64,000 nt of DNA from JASHPR01 sp963778075 (lineage in GTDB: Bacteria > Actinomycetota > Actinomycetes > Streptosporangiales > Streptosporangiaceae), in the NCBI GenBank assembly GCA_963778075.1, contig CAVZTJ010000019.1:1-64000 (forward strand), in the 5' to 3' direction. Below, piece after piece: positions 7,182 to 17,000 of the stretch (position 1 is its first letter; each line of letters starts with the position of its first letter). The notes below the pieces were generated by a model. That model had not been told where the DNA came from. It was given only the letters and a program-made list of their open reading frames with translations, and searched no databases. Position numbers and translations under genes: made by a program.

Positions 7182-7979
7182 CTAGCCGGTCAGCAGCCTG
7201 ACCGGCTCCTTGCGGCTGCTGCCCTCGACCAGCCGGACATGGTAGAGGAATCGCCAGCGCTTCCCGGTCAGCAGGAACTCGGCCGCGACGGTTCCCCCGC
7301 CCGCACCACCCTCATCAATTCCCCCGCCCCCACCACCCCGGCCGGTACCGGGCACTCCGGGAAGGGGCGTGATGCCGTTCAGGAACGCTTCGGGATCACC
7401 CCGGTGCCGCTCTGTGGCCGGACGCGCGTCGACGATGTCCACGACCTCGCCGCTGGCCACGTCGATCCCGGCCAGATAGGAGCGCGGCAAGATGTTCGCC
7501 CATACTCGCCCATCGGCCCAAGCTAGGTCGTTGAGCCCGCCGACGCGCTGCCCGCCGCAGCGCACCACGACGACGTCGAGCGGCGCGAGCGTCCGCGGAT
7601 CGCGCCTGACGAGCTCGCTGCTTCCATCGCTGGTCAGCACGTACGGGCCGGCCAGGCAGATGCCCCAGCCGTCACGGTTGTAGCGCACGGTCTCCAGCAA
7701 GGTCAGGCTGCCCGGGTCCCAGCACAGCGCGACCCGCTCGCGCCAGGTGAGCTGCCAGAGGTGAGCTCCCACCCGGCAGATGCCTTCGCCAAACATCTCC
7801 GGGGGCACCGCCGCGGCGGCCTCCACCCGGTCCCCGCCGAGCCGATAGCGCCGGATCGCGGACTGCCCGTACTGGCCGGTGCTCTCCCACACCGTCCCGT
7901 CCTCGGCGATCAAGCCCTGGGTGAAGCCCCGGCCGGGGTGCGGCAGGCGGCGCAGCACCTTGAGGCGGTGGTACCTCAC
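7182..7979 (-). CDS. Glutaminyl-peptide cyclotransferase (plant-type QC)
   Basis: A 265-residue five-bladed beta-propeller enzyme of the Glu_cyclase_2 family, which turns N-terminal glutamine into pyroglutamate. Family landmarks: RGFTQGLIAEDGTVWESTGQ and YGQSAIRRY near the start, then QLTWRE, YNRDGWGIC, SDGSSEL, GLNDLAWADGRVWANI and EAFLNGI. No signal peptide is seen, although many relatives are exported. A glycine-rich insert near residue 215 is unusual. The GTG at 7979 is the only reasonable start; a 14-bp direct repeat (GGTACCTCACCCGC) spans it. No SD is obvious. Confidence 0.85.
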   Translation of the reverse strand: MRYHRLKVLRRLPHPGRGFTQGLIAEDGTVWESTGQYGQSAIRRYRLGGDRVEAAAAVPPEMFGEGICRVGAHLWQLTWRERVALCWDPGSLTLLETVRYNRDGWGICLAGPYVLTSDGSSELVRRDPRTLAPLDVVVVRCGGQRVGGLNDLAWADGRVWANILPRSYLAGIDVASGEVVDIVDARPATERHRGDPEAFLNGITPLPGVPGTGRGGGGGGIDEGGAGGGTVAAEFLLTGKRWRFLYHVRLVEGSSRKEPVRLLTG

Positions 7980-8015
7980 CCGCGGTACCTCACCCGCGAC
8001 GGCCGCGCTGTCCGG

Positions 8016-10586
8016 TCAGGATCCCCCGCCGGGCTCGTCATCGCCCCTCGCCGGGTCGGACCCGTTGGCGCCGGGCTCGCCGCCCTGGCCGTTGGTGCCG
8101 GGCTCGCTGCCCTGGCCGGTAGCGCTGGGTGGCCCCAGCCGCTCTGCCGCTCCGGTCCCGTTCCCTTGATCCCGGATGTCGAGCGGATCCGGGTCCGGCG
8201 CCACGATCCAGCCCTTGGCCCCGGATGCGGCGAGCACCGGCTGGGGGATCTCGGGCATGTTCAGCGCGATCCTGCTGTGCTCGCGGTGCGCCATGGCGGC
8301 GCTCAGGTGGTAGCTCTCCAGCTCCTGCATCAGGCCCGGGTCCGCGTACGCGCGGCCGTCGACGAACGGGCCCTGCGTCTGCTCGATCACCGCGATCACG
8401 TCATCGCCGGTCAGCGTCTTGTGGGTCTCCAGCGCGTGGGCCAGGGCGAGCACCTGGTGCCGGTTCTCGGTGATGATGTCCTGCACCCGTCCCAGCAGGC
8501 CGTTGAGGGTGTCCTCGATCCGGTCCGCCAGCGCCCGGCGCACATCGGCCTCGGGGTCCTGGCCCTTCTTCTTGCGGCCGCCGACCCCGCCGCCGGGTGA
8601 GCCGACCTCCAGCCGCTTGGCGGTGGAGTACGAGGAGACCGTCGACCCCATGCCCCAGAAGCCCTCCATGAACGAGGCCACGGTGGTCGCCGACTCCAGG
8701 TCGCCGGAAACCCCGGACGAACTGTCGTTGTTGAAGAACATCCGCTCCCCGGCCAGCGACGCCAGCGAGACCAGGATGTCGGTCTCGTACTCGCTGCGCC
8801 AGCGGGTGAACTGGTCCTCCGGCGGGATGCTCGCCACCATCCCGAGGTAGTCGCTGCCCTTCTCGATCGTCGCGATGTCGATCTCCATGTGCTGGCGGGT
8901 GCGGTACGCCACGAGCGCGTGGCACGCCTCGTGGACCGCCACGGCGTGCCGCTCGCGCTCGATGTACTCCACGTCCTGGGGCGGCCCGAGCTCCTTGAGC
9001 TGCTTGGCCTTGATCACGTCCCGCCAGGTGATGACGTCACGGCCGTCCCGGATGGCGTGGATCAGCGACTCGTTGACCAGGTCCTTGATCGTGGCGCCGG
9101 TCGCGTACGGGGTGATGACGGCGAGCTTGTCGATGTCCTCCGGGGTGAGCTCGTGTCGGACCTTGGCGAAGTAGCCCTCGTAGGTGCGTATCCGGCCCGC
9201 CTTGGACGGGTAGCCCACCTTGTAGATCCGGTCGATGCGGCCGGGGCGCAGCAGCGCCTCGTCCAGCGACTCCGGCATGTTGGACGCCATCATGACCAGC
9301 ATCCGGTACTTGGGCGGCGGCTTGGGCCGCATGCCGAGCGTCCGCCGGACGACGCGGTTGATGAAGCCGCGCGGCTTCTTGAGCCCGGACAGCTCGGTCA
9401 GCAGGGCCTGCAGCGTGCCCATGCCGCCGCCGCCGTTCATGCCCATGCCCATGATCTGCTTGTTGCGCCGGGTGTCCGGCTCCTCCTCGGCCGACGAGGA
9501 CAGGGCGCGCTGCGCGAGCCGCCACTGCACGTCCTGCGACAGGTAGGAGAAGCCGTGGCAGCCGCCGGCCTGCCAGGCCGCCGGGGTGTCGCGGGGGAAG
9601 CCCGGGCCGCCCTGGGCCATGGCGCCGCGGCTGCCCAGCGAGTCGGCCTCGTCGAAGAAGACGATGACGCCGCCGTAGCGCAGCGCCAGCTTGCGGAGCT
9701 TGCGGAACAGCGACTTGACCTTCAGGATGCCGACGCCCATGAACATGTTGATGAAGGCGCCCGGGTCCACGAACACGTACGGCCGGCCGGTCTCCCCCGC
9801 CACCGCCTCGGCCATCAGCGTCTTGCCGGTGCCGGGCGGGCCCCAGAGCAGAATGCCGCCGGGCACGTATCCGCCCCGGGACTCGATCTGCTCTGGGTCC
9901 TCCAGGTAGAGGATGTTCTCCTTGACTCGCGCCAGGACGTGATCCTGGCCCCAGACATCGGAGAACCGGGTCTTGATGTCGTCCGGGTAGTAGACGTCCA
10001 CGCCGCCGCGGGACAGGAACCAGAAGATCGCGCCGAACTGGAGCACCACGAAGAGCAGGATGACCAGCAGCTGGAGCACGAACGGCAGCGCGTGCCAGAT
10101 GTAGCTCGGCATGTGCGCCAGCGCCACCGCGGGGTTGGTGTGCGTCACCTTGCCGGCGATGATCGCGATGACGGCGATCCAGAACACCCAGACGGCCACG
10201 CGCCACATGCGGTACCTGGTCCACGGCGACAGCCTGCGGTGGGTCGTCCCGTCCAGGCGGCCGAAGAACTTCTTCGTCCAGAACCGGTGGTAGCCGGCCC
10301 AGTGCTCGCTGATCAGGAAGTGCACCTGGCGGATGAGCTCCAGGGCGATCAGGACGAAGACCCACAGGCCGGATGTGACCTCGATCCGCATCGCGTCGAC
10401 GAAGCCGACCAGCGGGTCGGACGCCATGACGGACCACACCAGGACGAACCACAGCAGCACCAGCAGAAGCAGGAACTTGATCCGGTCCCAGATCGGCAGC
10501 GGCTTGCGGGTCGGCCTCTCGTCGTCCCGCGGCCGGCCTGCGTAACCGCGCATTTCGTCCGGGGCGCTTGGCGGGGCCATGGTCAT
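8016..10586 (-). CDS. FtsH-like membrane AAA+ zinc protease (M41 type)
   Basis: An 856-residue protein with several hydrophobic segments in the first about 220 residues, an AAA+ domain (Walker A GPPGTGKT near residue 250; Walker B VIVFFDEAD; arginine-finger block ALLRPGRIDR) and an M41 peptidase domain with the zinc motif HEACH near residue 553. The third ligand fits the Asp in SGDLESAT. It is longer than standard FtsH (about 650) because of the long membrane part and an insert between Walker B and the arginine finger. The ATG at 10586 has AGGAG seven bases upstream. A lipoprotein gene precedes it by 82 bases and may act with it. Confidence 0.88.
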   Translation of the reverse strand: MTMAPPSAPDEMRGYAGRPRDDERPTRKPLPIWDRIKFLLLLVLLWFVLVWSVMASDPLVGFVDAMRIEVTSGLWVFVLIALELIRQVHFLISEHWAGYHRFWTKKFFGRLDGTTHRRLSPWTRYRMWRVAVWVFWIAVIAIIAGKVTHTNPAVALAHMPSYIWHALPFVLQLLVILLFVVLQFGAIFWFLSRGGVDVYYPDDIKTRFSDVWGQDHVLARVKENILYLEDPEQIESRGGYVPGGILLWGPPGTGKTLMAEAVAGETGRPYVFVDPGAFINMFMGVGILKVKSLFRKLRKLALRYGGVIVFFDEADSLGSRGAMAQGGPGFPRDTPAAWQAGGCHGFSYLSQDVQWRLAQRALSSSAEEEPDTRRNKQIMGMGMNGGGGMGTLQALLTELSGLKKPRGFINRVVRRTLGMRPKPPPKYRMLVMMASNMPESLDEALLRPGRIDRIYKVGYPSKAGRIRTYEGYFAKVRHELTPEDIDKLAVITPYATGATIKDLVNESLIHAIRDGRDVITWRDVIKAKQLKELGPPQDVEYIERERHAVAVHEACHALVAYRTRQHMEIDIATIEKGSDYLGMVASIPPEDQFTRWRSEYETDILVSLASLAGERMFFNNDSSSGVSGDLESATTVASFMEGFWGMGSTVSSYSTAKRLEVGSPGGGVGGRKKKGQDPEADVRRALADRIEDTLNGLLGRVQDIITENRHQVLALAHALETHKTLTGDDVIAVIEQTQGPFVDGRAYADPGLMQELESYHLSAAMAHREHSRIALNMPEIPQPVLAASGAKGWIVAPDPDPLDIRDQGNGTGAAERLGPPSATGQGSEPGTNGQGGEPGANGSDPARGDDEPGGGS

Positions 10587-10668
10587 CGTGGGCTCCTGAC
10601 CGAGAAGGATTGCATGTGCGCGTCAGGGCTCGGGCCTGTTGCGCCAGGTTGCCAGGACCGGGCGGACA

Positions 10669-11316
10669 TCAGGACCCTCCTCCTACCGTGAACGAATCGA
10701 CGACGTCAGAGATCTGCTTGTAGTTGGACGCGAAGCAGCTCTCAGTGCACTGCACGAGCAGGAAGTAGAGCTTGGTGGTGTCCGAGTTGGTCAGGACGGT
10801 CAGGTCGAACGTCTCCGGCGCGGTGCCAAGGTCGTAGTCGAAGATCTCGCGGATACCGCGGTTGTTGTTGCTGTCCGTAATCACTTGATCGCTGAGCGAC
10901 TGAAATCCCTCGAGTTCCTCGTGGTCAGCGGAGGCGGCCTTGCGCGCCGACGCGGTCACCGGCAGCAGCAGGTCGCGCATGCTGTTGAACGACATCTCAC
11001 CGCGCTCGTTCGACGACAGGCTGATCACGCTCGCGTAGGCGACCGGCTGTGACGTCGCCGCGAAGACGTGGTCGACCGATGGTTTCGAGTTCGCGTCAAA
11101 AGCCCGTGACCAGAGGTAACTGCCCTCCTGGGAGGATGAGCCCTCGGCCGACTGCAGGCTGGACTCGGGCACCTGGTGCCAGCTCGGCGGGACCTTGAAG
11201 TAGGCGCTGTCAGCGGAATCCGACACGTAGTTGTACTGCGGGGTCAGACTGCATCCAGCTGCTGACAAGCCCACGATTACCAGCGCCGCGACACGGTACA
11301 GATGCCGCAGTCTCAC
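10669..11316 (-). CDS. Lipoprotein of unknown function
   Basis: A 215-residue protein with a basic N-terminus, hydrophobic helix and lipobox LSAAGC, so it should be diacylated by Lgt and anchored outside the membrane. The mature part begins with a Ser/Asp-rich stretch, then a mixed alpha/beta domain ending FLLVQCTESCFASNYKQISD, which resembles the fold of PsbP/LpqN-like lipoproteins, but I cannot assign it. GTG at 11316 has GGGGAGG upstream. It precedes the FtsH-like gene on the same strand and is probably cotranscribed, suggesting a substrate or adaptor role. Confidence 0.75.
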   Translation of the reverse strand: MRLRHLYRVAALVIVGLSAAGCSLTPQYNYVSDSADSAYFKVPPSWHQVPESSLQSAEGSSSQEGSYLWSRAFDANSKPSVDHVFAATSQPVAYASVISLSSNERGEMSFNSMRDLLLPVTASARKAASADHEELEGFQSLSDQVITDSNNNRGIREIFDYDLGTAPETFDLTVLTNSDTTKLYFLLVQCTESCFASNYKQISDVVDSFTVGGGS

Positions 11317-11525
11317 GGGCGCCCTCCCCGGGTAGGAGCTTGGCCACTCATCGGAAAACGGGCTGGCCCTCCTGCTGGTTCACGAAAGGTACTTATCTCG
11401 AGTATGAGGGGCGGAGGCCCCGGAGCGCCAATGTGGCCCGCTACCATTCTGTTACCTAACTTCCGCGGTCCGCCGCCAGCTCACGCGGATGCGCGGACTC
11501 ACGCGAACCGGATTAGGCTGCGACT

Positions 11526-11891
11526 ATGACTTCCCGCTCACTCGTCGTCAAGGTCACCGCGGGCAAGGACGACCAGGAACGCTGCAACCAGGCCTTCACC
11601 GTCGCCGCGACGGGCGTCGCCAGCGGTCTTCAGGTGTCGCTGTGGCTGACCGGCGAAGCTGCCTGGTTCGCCCTGCCCGACCGCGCCGACGACGTGGCGC
11701 TTCCGCATGCGGCGCCGCTTGCCCAGCTGCTGGGACGCGTGCTCGCGGAAGGGACCGTCACGGTCTGCTCCCAGTGCGCGTCGCGGCGGGACATCACCAC
11801 CGAGGACATCATCAAGGGAGTCCGCATCGCGGGTGCTTCGACGTTCCTGGCCGAGATCATGGCCGACGGCACGCAGGCGCTCGTGTACTGA
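11526..11891 (+). CDS. DsrE-family protein
   Basis: A 121-residue DsrE/DsrF-like protein, a small alpha/beta fold used in sulfur-relay and peroxiredoxin-related proteins. Seen: MTSRSLVVKVTAGKDDQERC, the ASGLQVSLWLTGEA segment and VCSQCASRR, where a CxxC pair sits in the position of the functional cysteine of DsrE relatives. No partner dsr or tus genes are adjacent. The 209 bases before it, up to the divergent lipoprotein gene, hold only the shared promoter region. Confidence 0.8.
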   Translation: MTSRSLVVKVTAGKDDQERCNQAFTVAATGVASGLQVSLWLTGEAAWFALPDRADDVALPHAAPLAQLLGRVLAEGTVTVCSQCASRRDITTEDIIKGVRIAGASTFLAEIMADGTQALVY

Positions 11892-11938
11892 GCCGTACCG
11901 CGGCGGTGCGCCGCGCGCCCGGCCAAAGGTGGCTGCGG

Positions 11939-12730
11939 CTATCCCGCCACGGCAGTCAGGCGCTCGTCCCGCAGCCGGCGGGCCCATTCCTCGTCAGCAC
12001 CCGGGAGCGCGGCGAGCGGTCCGGCCACCCAGGACAGCAGCAGGTCGGCCAAGCCGGGGTTGCGCACCAGCACCGGGCCGTGCAGGTAGGTCCCGAGCAC
12101 CCGGCCCGCGTACGCGCCCTCGGTGCCGTCGCCGTTGCCCACTCCCGTGGTGACCCGCGCCAGCGGCCGGGCCCCGGGGCCGAGAGTGGTGACCCCCTGA
12201 TGGTTCTCGAACCCGGTGAGCCTGGGCACACCGAGCTGGGGATCGACGTCGGCGACGATCTCGCCGACACCGCGCCGCTCGCCGCGGCCGCTCCGGATGT
12301 CCAGGATGCCGAGCCCGGGCACCGGCTCGCCCTCGGCACCGCCGAACTCCGTGCCCAGCACCTGGTAGCCGGCGCACACGGCCAGCAGCACGGCGCCGCC
12401 GCTGGCGGCGGCGGCGAGCCCGCCGTCCGCGCGCAGCCGCCGCGCCGCGAGGACCTGCGGCAGGTCCTCGCCACCACCCATCAGGTAGATGTCACCGGTG
12501 CGGGGCACCGGCTGATCCGCGTTCACCGCCAGGGCCTCGGTGTCGATGCCGCGCAGCCTGGCCCGGCGCTCGAGCACGAGCAGGTTGCCCCGGTCGCCGT
12601 AGGTGCTGAGCAGGTCCGGGTACACCCAGATGAGCCGCATGCGGCTCGCCCCGCGACCATGCCTGCCGGGCCGCGCGGGACGCTCCTCCTCGGGCCAGTC
12701 CGGCCCGGGTGCGCGGTGGCGTGGGGTCAT
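11939..12730 (-). CDS. gatD: Lipid II isoglutaminyl synthase, glutamine amidotransferase subunit GatD
   Basis: A 263-residue class I amidotransferase that supplies ammonia to MurT for amidating the D-glutamate of lipid II stem peptides. Seen: MRLIWVYPDLLSTYGDRGN, GGGEDLPQVLAARRL, the nucleophile block LAVCAGYQ with its Cys, and GTYLHGPVLVRNP with the catalytic His. ATG 12730 is chosen for GAAAGGCGAG upstream; an earlier ATG at 12796 would overlap murT, and one at 12640 would give a core-only protein. It lies directly after murT on the same strand. Confidence 0.92.
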   Translation of the reverse strand: MTPRHRAPGPDWPEEERPARPGRHGRGASRMRLIWVYPDLLSTYGDRGNLLVLERRARLRGIDTEALAVNADQPVPRTGDIYLMGGGEDLPQVLAARRLRADGGLAAAASGGAVLLAVCAGYQVLGTEFGGAEGEPVPGLGILDIRSGRGERRGVGEIVADVDPQLGVPRLTGFENHQGVTTLGPGARPLARVTTGVGNGDGTEGAYAGRVLGTYLHGPVLVRNPGLADLLLSWVAGPLAALPGADEEWARRLRDERLTAVAG

Positions 12731-12779
12731 CGGCTCGCCTTTCTCACCCTGGTGGCTGATCCGGCCGACGGCGCCGCGT

Positions 12780-14018
12780 TCAATCTGTCCTGCCAAGCGC
12801 GGTCCGGATCTGCTGGAACGCGGTGTAGTTGGCTATCACGTCAAGGGGGCCGGGGGGTACCTGCTGCACCGCATCGTCCACGCCGTCGGCCAGCCTGAAC
12901 TCGACCTGGTCCGCCTCGAGCCTGACCGCGAGATCGATCCTGCGCTCGCCAGTGACCAGCACGGGGCGGCCGCGCAGCACCCGGTAGTCCACGTCCCACA
13001 GCCAGGACGTGTCCTTGCCGTCCGGCACCCTGGCGTTGACCGCCAGCAGCACCGGAGTCGGCGGCGGGGCGAGCACGTCGAACGCCTCGAGCCAGCCGGC
13101 CGGGTTCTTGGCCAGCAGCAGCCGCAGCACCCGCCCGGCCCGCTCCAGCTGGGTGTACCGGCCGGCCACGGAGGTCACCTCGCGGAGCCGGGGCAGCGTC
13201 TGCTCCACGCCCGCGCCGAAGAACTCCGCCACCGCGAGCGCCACCACCGCGTTCGCCCGGTTGGCCCGGCCCGGCAGCGCCAGCGACAGCTCGTGGACCC
13301 GGCCGCGGGGGTCGATCACGGAGTCCCCGTCAAGCACCCACCTGGTGGCGGGCCGGGCGAAGCTGCACTCACCGCAGCGCCAGTCGACCTCGTCCCGCAG
13401 CAGGTGCGAGCCGCACACCGGGCAGCACCAGGAGTCCTCCCGCCAGCGCTGCCCGGCCGCAACCCAGGTAATCCGCTTCGCCCCGCTCGCCGCCCACGCG
13501 ATCAGCGGGTCGTCGGCGTTGGCGACGACCTCGGTGTCGGAGGCGTCGGCCAGCGCCTGCCGCCAGCGCCGGGCCACCAGCCAGATCTCGGCGGCCCGGT
13601 CCATCTGGTCCCGGCTAAGGTTCAGCAGCGTGACCACCTTGGGCGCGGTCATGTCGATCATGGCGGGCAGGTACCGCTCGTCGACCTCCAGCACGGCGAA
13701 CGGCGCGGTGCGGGCCTGCCCGAGCGCGGAAGCCAGCCCGGCCTCCATGTTCGCTCCGAACGCGTTGGAGGCGACTTCCTGACCCAGCGCACCGAGCGCC
13801 GCCGTGATCAGCCTGGTGGTGGTCGTCTTGCCGTTCGTGCCGGTCACCAGCACGATCCGGCGGCCCGTGGCGAGCAGCCGGACCAGGTCGGGTTCCATGC
13901 GCAGGCCGACGACGCCGCCGATCACCGACCCGTCGCCGCGCCCGGCCATGCGCGACATCCGTCCCGCGGCACCGCCGACGGTCGTCGCCAGGCGCGCGCG
14001 CAGCGGAAGCTTTCCCAT
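12780..14018 (-). CDS. murT: Lipid II isoglutaminyl synthase subunit MurT
   Basis: A 412-residue Mur-ligase-like protein that activates D-Glu of lipid II for amidation, forming a complex with GatD. Seen: the P-loop VTGTNGKTTTTRLI, the Mur block LLNLSRDQMDR, and the MurT-specific zinc ribbon CPVCGSHLLRDEVDWRCGEC inserted in the central domain. The C-terminal domain ends in DVIANYTAFQ. Start ATG 14018 fits the family; no strong SD is seen, and it begins 11 bases after the HerA-like gene stop, suggesting coupling in one operon. Confidence 0.93.
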   Translation of the reverse strand: MGKLPLRARLATTVGGAAGRMSRMAGRGDGSVIGGVVGLRMEPDLVRLLATGRRIVLVTGTNGKTTTTRLITAALGALGQEVASNAFGANMEAGLASALGQARTAPFAVLEVDERYLPAMIDMTAPKVVTLLNLSRDQMDRAAEIWLVARRWRQALADASDTEVVANADDPLIAWAASGAKRITWVAAGQRWREDSWCCPVCGSHLLRDEVDWRCGECSFARPATRWVLDGDSVIDPRGRVHELSLALPGRANRANAVVALAVAEFFGAGVEQTLPRLREVTSVAGRYTQLERAGRVLRLLLAKNPAGWLEAFDVLAPPPTPVLLAVNARVPDGKDTSWLWDVDYRVLRGRPVLVTGERRIDLAVRLEADQVEFRLADGVDDAVQQVPPGPLDVIANYTAFQQIRTALGRTD

Positions 14019-14029
14019 GGCCGCCGATG

Positions 14030-17000
14030 CTATCCGGCAACGGTGCCGTTGGAGGCGGCGACCGACGACGGCGCCGCCGCGGCCTGATCCTCGCCCCCGA
14101 CAATGAACCGGCGGGGCCAGCTCAGCACGGCCTCCAGCCAGCCGACAATCCCCATCTCGCCCGCCGCCTGGCGCAACTGCCCGCGATGGCTCACGCCGAT
14201 CACGACGGCGGCCAGGTCGTCGGCGAAGCCACGCTGCTCGTCGTCGCCGAGCAGCACGGTCCAGGCCGGCTGCCGGTTTCGGCTGAGCTCCATCGACAGC
14301 GTGTGCCTGCGCAGCCCGGTGACCCGCTGGCCGACCCGCAGACCCGGGCCGTCGGCCAAGCCGTCCAGCCGGTACTCGAGCGGCGGTGCCGGGGCGAACG
14401 GGTCCGGCTGGTCGGCGCCGAACGGGCACACCCGCTCGACCTCGTGCAGCCACTTCAGCTGCGGGATCACCCAGTCCGGCCCGGGCGGGGCACCCGCGCC
14501 CTTCCCCCCATCCAGGAGCCGCAGCGCGGTCTCGGCGGCGGCCGACGTCAGGCGCACCGGGTCGTAGTAGGCACGGACAGCTATCGCCCGGCCGAGCAGC
14601 GACCTGTCTACGGCCGTGGCCAGCAGGCATTCGCGCAGCCGCTGGTCCAGCTCGGCCCAGCGGGCCCGCAGCAATGCGGGCACCACCGGCAGTGGCCGGT
14701 TGGTCAGGAACGCCAGCACCAGGGCCTCGGCCCAGATCCGCAGCCAGGCGTCCTCGGGCGAGGCCGCGAGCAGGTCGGCGGCGCGCAGCTCGAGCAGGTT
14801 GCAGGCGCGGCCGGTCACGCACACCGGACCGCAGGCCGAAGAGCGCCTGCCGCGCACCGGAACCGAGCGGTCGTGCGCCTGTTCCAGCCGCTCCTTGCTG
14901 CCGCCGAACGGGACCCGGATTCGCAGCGGCCGGTCCATGCCGTCGGCGAAGACCGCCGCCACCCCCGGCCGCAGCGAGACCACCTGCCGCGACTGGTCCG
15001 CGTCCAGGTTCATGGCCGCGCCGACGACCTCGCGGTCGTCGTTCGCCGGCAGCCGATGCAGAACCTTCAGCGCGGTGTTCTTGATTACGTCAGGGAGGAG
15101 CTTGGCCGGGATCTGCTCCACGACAATGATCCCCTCGCCGTAGGCGCGGATCTCCGCGAGCAGGCTCGCGAACAGCTCGACGGCGTGCCCGCTCGCACCC
15201 TCCCTGCTGGCGCGCAGCAGCCGGTGCGCCTCCTCGATGACGATCACGTGCGCGAGGCCGTCTGCCGGGGCGGTGCGGGCGCGCATCCGCAGGTGCTCGA
15301 CCAGCCGGATGATCAGCGTGCCGATCAGGAACGCCTTGTCCTCGTCGTTGGCGACGTCCTCGATCGCCAGCACCACGTTGCGCCGCAGCAGCTCGGCGAT
15401 GTCGGCCGGGTGCCCGCCCTCGAAGAACCGGCCCGCGGAGCCGGTTCGCAATGAGCGCAGCCGCACGTCGACAAAACCCCGGACGTCGGCCTGCAGTTCC
15501 CGGCCGTAGCCCACGTCGCCGATGACACCGAGCGCCGCGCGCTGCAGCTGGGCGAGGGTCGGGACGGCGGGTGCGGCCCGCGCTCCCGGCCGCCCTGCCC
15601 CGGTCACCGGGTCCCAGCCGCAGTCCTCGTAGGCCCGCTGCAGCGCCTGCGAGATGATCTGCGGGAACGGCTCCCTCGCGTCGAACGCGGCCAGGAACAG
15701 CGCCCGCACCATGTCGATGTGCGCCTGCACCGGGTAGCCCGGCTCTGGTTCGAGCGGGTTCACCGACAACGGCACCGCGGCCGGGTCGGACGGGTTGATG
15801 ACCGTGATGTGACCGTTGTCGGCGATCCGGCCGGCCATGGCCGCGTACTCGGACTTGACCGGCTCGATCGCCAGCCAGGGGATGCCGACCCCGGTCAGCT
15901 GCTCGAGCATGTGCCGGACCGTCTGCGACTTGCCGGAGCCGGTGGCGCCGGTGACGAACGCGTGCCGGTTCAGCGTGGCGAGCGGGACCCGGAACCTGCC
16001 GACCCGCCGGTCCTGGCCGTCCAGGATCGCGCCGAGGTCGATGGCTGCCTCGCCCCTGGGATCGCCGTCCGCCGACATCTCGGCGCTCAGCGCGCTGACG
16101 GCGTCGTTCATGGTCTCGCTGGTCACGTCGAAGCTGGTGGGGTCCAGCACTCGCACGCCGGGCACCTCACCACGCGGCAGGCCGGTGAGCGCGGCGAGGG
16201 CGCCGGCCGTCGCGGCGAACGGCACCTGCGCGCCGTCAACCGGGTCCGCGAGCTTCGACGCCAGCGCGTCGGCAAGGTCGCGGGGCTCCTCGGCGCTGCG
16301 CAGCCGGTACGGATGCGCAGCGAGGTCGACGGAGCCGACCAGCACCGGTGCGATCAGCCGCAGTTCCTGCTCGGTCGCCGCGCCGGCCAGTACGCGCACG
16401 TTCCAGAGCCCGGCCTCCCGGAACGCGTCGAGCTCGGCGAGACGGCGCTCGGCACGACTGGCGTCGAAGCGGGAATGCTCCTCGTCGTAGCGCCGCAGCA
16501 CGTTCAGCTGGGTACGCAGCTCGGCGATCTCGGTGTCGATGAGCTCAGAAGGCTCGGCGACCACCAGCCAGCCGAACGGCCTGGCCATGAGCGTCACCAG
16601 CGCCGACTCGAACAGCGTCTGGCGCCGTCCCCCTGTGTCGTTGCCGCCCCGGCGCCCGTCGCGTGCGCCCAGATAGCCGACGGCCGCCTCCACGGTGAGC
16701 TGCGGCGTGTCCCAGCCGAGCGGCGGGGCCTGGCGACCCGGGCAGGGCGCCCAGAGCAGGCGGTCAAGATCGGTCAGCAGGCTGCCCGGCATCGGCACGC
16801 CGCGGGCTCCCCACGGGAACAGCAGTTCCTTCGGCTCGAACAGGCTGCTCGGCTCGATGGCATCCACCGTGTCAAGCGCGCCCCCGCCGGACCTGCTCGG
16901 CTCGACGATCACGCCCGCGCCGCCCGCTGGGTCCGAGCCCAGGGGCCGGCCGGGATCGATGACCCGGCTGGGTTCGATGACCCCGCCCGGGCCGATGATC

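Noticed and set aside
8889..10691. 600-codon plus-strand frame opposite the FtsH-like gene
   Set aside because: Antisense shadow rich in Arg, Gly, Pro and His with no recognisable motif; the minus frame codes clear AAA+ and M41 motifs.
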